This document shows, in pieces, positions 62,639 through 64,000 of a DNA stretch of 64,000 bases. The position numbers were made by a program, and so were the translations under genes. Numbering within the stretch: position 1 is the stretch's first letter; every line of letters begins with the position of its first letter. The notes under the pieces are model-generated. The model saw nothing but the letters and a program-made list of their open reading frames with translations. It had not been told where the DNA came from and made no database searches. The DNA is from Epilithonimonas lactis (GTDB lineage: Bacteria > Bacteroidota > Bacteroidia > Flavobacteriales > Weeksellaceae): the NCBI RefSeq assembly GCF_900110605.1, contig NZ_FOFI01000003.1, positions 124,001-188,000 on the forward strand, in the 5' to 3' direction.

Positions 62639-64000
62639 TTGAAACACATCTATTTTTTCTTATTGCTATTTCTAATCTTCGAAAATCTATTTTCGCAGCA
62701 AATTGTCATCAAAAATAACCTAGATTCAAAGAGAAAACTAGAATCTGTCATTCTTCAAAACAAAAATTTTGGAAAGGACACGCTTGCTCTAAAAGCTTTC
62801 CTATCGCCACTCCTCAAATCATCTGACAAGGATTTGCACGTGATTTACTACAATCTCCTCGCCAGTGGTTTTGCCTCTGCCAATGAAGCTCTGAATACCA
62901 GCAGTAACCGTTACTTTTCAAAATCGCTAGAAATCGCAAAGTCTAATGTTAAGCCAGGATTGGAAATCTGGGTATTGGTCAATTATGCTTTCTACCTGTA
63001 TGATTATAAAAAAACATCAGAAGCGCTACAGGTCTATCTGGATGCGGACAACAGGATCAGGGACACAGACCATCATTCTATCGTGCTACCAAGTGACTGT
63101 TTCAAAAAAATAGGTTTCTTTATGGGAACAATTGGCGACACTACCGAAGCCATCGACTATCTCAAAATGGCACAGCAATTTGCAGATCCTAATTCCAAAG
63201 AACTGGCCGCAATCATAGACAATATTGGGTTTTATTATTTAGAACTCGATCAATTTGAAGATGCAAGGAAATATTTATCCCAAGCAGACAAAATCTCTAG
63301 ATCGATCAATGACCAGATCCGCTATGCAAAGGTTTTAGGAAATATGGGCTTGTTGGAATATAAAACAGGAAATCTTGAGAGAGCCATTGAGTTTTTAAAA
63401 CAAGACCTTGCGATCTCAGAAAAATTTCAAAGTCATTACAATACCAATTACGCCAGAATATTATTAAGTAAAATCCTTATTGACAAAGATCAGATCAATG
63501 AAGCAAAAGTATTGTTGACTGAAGCTCAGAAATTTGCTGAATCAAAACCCAATCTAAAAAAAGATGTTTTTGAAATCGAAGAACTGAAACTGAAAATTGC
63601 GCAACGCGAAAACAATCCTCAAAAAGAGTTATTAGCCTTAAGAAAACTCAAGTTCCTAGACGAACAACTCATCAATAGTGACAGCAAAAAAAATCTGGAA
63701 CGTAGTAACATCCGCGCCCAAAAGGAACGTTACGCGAGCAAACTGAGTCTTGCAAACGCTCAATTTGAAAAAGAACAATTCAAAAGCAAAGCGGTGATCG
63801 TGATCTCCATTCTCTTGTTTTGCCTTATAATCTTACTCATCATTTTCCACAAAAAGCAACTCAAAACAAGTCAGGACAAATATGACAAAACGGTTCTTCG
63901 ACTGCAATTGGAAAAGGTGCAATCTGAACAAAAACTATCCGAGACCAGCAACACGCTATCATCCTACAGCACTTATCTCTACGAAAAAAATGAGCAGATC
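62639..64000 (+). CDS. TPR-repeat membrane protein, 3' part beyond the window
   Basis: The frame stays open from a TTG at 62639 (no in-frame ATG) to the window end, giving 454 residues. A signal peptide (LKHIYFFLLLFLIFENLFSQ) is followed by a helical repeat region, with TPR units such as AAIIDNIGFYYLELDQFEDA and AKVLGNMGLLEYKTGNLERA between residues 90 and 330. A transmembrane segment (VIVISILLFCLIILLIIF, about 387-404) leads into a coiled coil. In Flavobacteriia this build usually ends in a cytoplasmic LuxR-type or AraC-type helix-turn-helix or histidine-kinase domain; here the ending is not visible. It is probably a sensor-regulator in the inner membrane. Confidence 0.85.
   Translation, partial: MKHIYFFLLLFLIFENLFSQQIVIKNNLDSKRKLESVILQNKNFGKDTLALKAFLSPLLKSSDKDLHVIYYNLLASGFASANEALNTSSNRYFSKSLEIAKSNVKPGLEIWVLVNYAFYLYDYKKTSEALQVYLDADNRIRDTDHHSIVLPSDCFKKIGFFMGTIGDTTEAIDYLKMAQQFADPNSKELAAIIDNIGFYYLELDQFEDARKYLSQADKISRSINDQIRYAKVLGNMGLLEYKTGNLERAIEFLKQDLAISEKFQSHYNTNYARILLSKILIDKDQINEAKVLLTEAQKFAESKPNLKKDVFEIEELKLKIAQRENNPQKELLALRKLKFLDEQLINSDSKKNLERSNIRAQKERYASKLSLANAQFEKEQFKSKAVIVISILLFCLIILLIIFHKKQLKTSQDKYDKTVLRLQLEKVQSEQKLSETSNTLSSYSTYLYEKNEQI

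Overview
The window comes from a low-GC bacterium of the Bacteroidetes, most likely a Chryseobacterium-type member of the Weeksellaceae. Evidence: a fused LpxC-FabZ, a PafA-type alkaline phosphatase with the catalytic residues known from Elizabethkingia PafA, TonB-dependent and OMP_b-brl outer-membrane receptors, many lipoproteins, and promoters of the Bacteroidetes form (TTG, about 20 bases, TAnnTTTG) instead of the E. coli form. Nearly all of it is ordinary chromosome; no phage, insertion sequence, rRNA operon or CRISPR array was seen.

Layout. 1-4400: ychF (partial), a DUF721-like gene, a COG4389 membrane protein, mtgA, then a tRNA cluster Ser-Pro-Arg-Pro-Arg on the minus strand, in which the Pro-Arg pair is tandemly duplicated and a decayed third Pro copy seems to follow. 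4500-23500: amidase lipoprotein, GNAT enzyme, prmA, a TonB receptor, a variant uvrA, YceI lipoprotein, polysaccharide deacetylase, pafA, an outer-membrane barrel, and a stress-type group (Fur-like regulator divergent from a thioredoxin-reductase-like enzyme, then a Crp/Fnr regulator and a RidA protein). 23500-29200: central metabolism (mdh, pfkA, gap) and recA. 29200-37850: a minus-strand lipid A block, HD protein - lpxD - lpxC/fabZ - lpxA - efp - lpxD paralogue - secreted protein - sucD. 37900-49900: a coiled-coil membrane protein with an apparent in-frame stop, a lipid kinase, gyrB and gltBD. 54400-64000: rlmF with a beta-1,2-glucanase-like enzyme, cytochrome c, dusB, an M1 peptidase, a GltB-like flavoprotein and a partial TPR sensor.

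The most unusual part is 50415-52410. An SMC/AAA15-type ATPase gene and a small gene with a PD-(D/E)xK-like nuclease motif overlap by 4 bases and sit 21 bases downstream of lysS on the same strand. The last 81 bases of lysS are repeated without gaps, about 91% identical, just beyond the small gene and just before a terminator. This looks like a two-gene, probably defensive, cassette inserted into the 3' end of lysS, restoring the lysS end and using lysS transcription.

A second theme is intergenic repeats. A roughly 90-base element occurs three times (13622, 32542, 54327) with a fixed outer stem GCAGC/GCTGC and an inner hairpin whose arms differ between copies but stay complementary, suggesting a structured RNA or folded mobile repeat. 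CACAAAG-type repeats, GTCATTC-type inverted repeats and a REP-like doublet fill other gaps; three families meet between lysS and rlmF.
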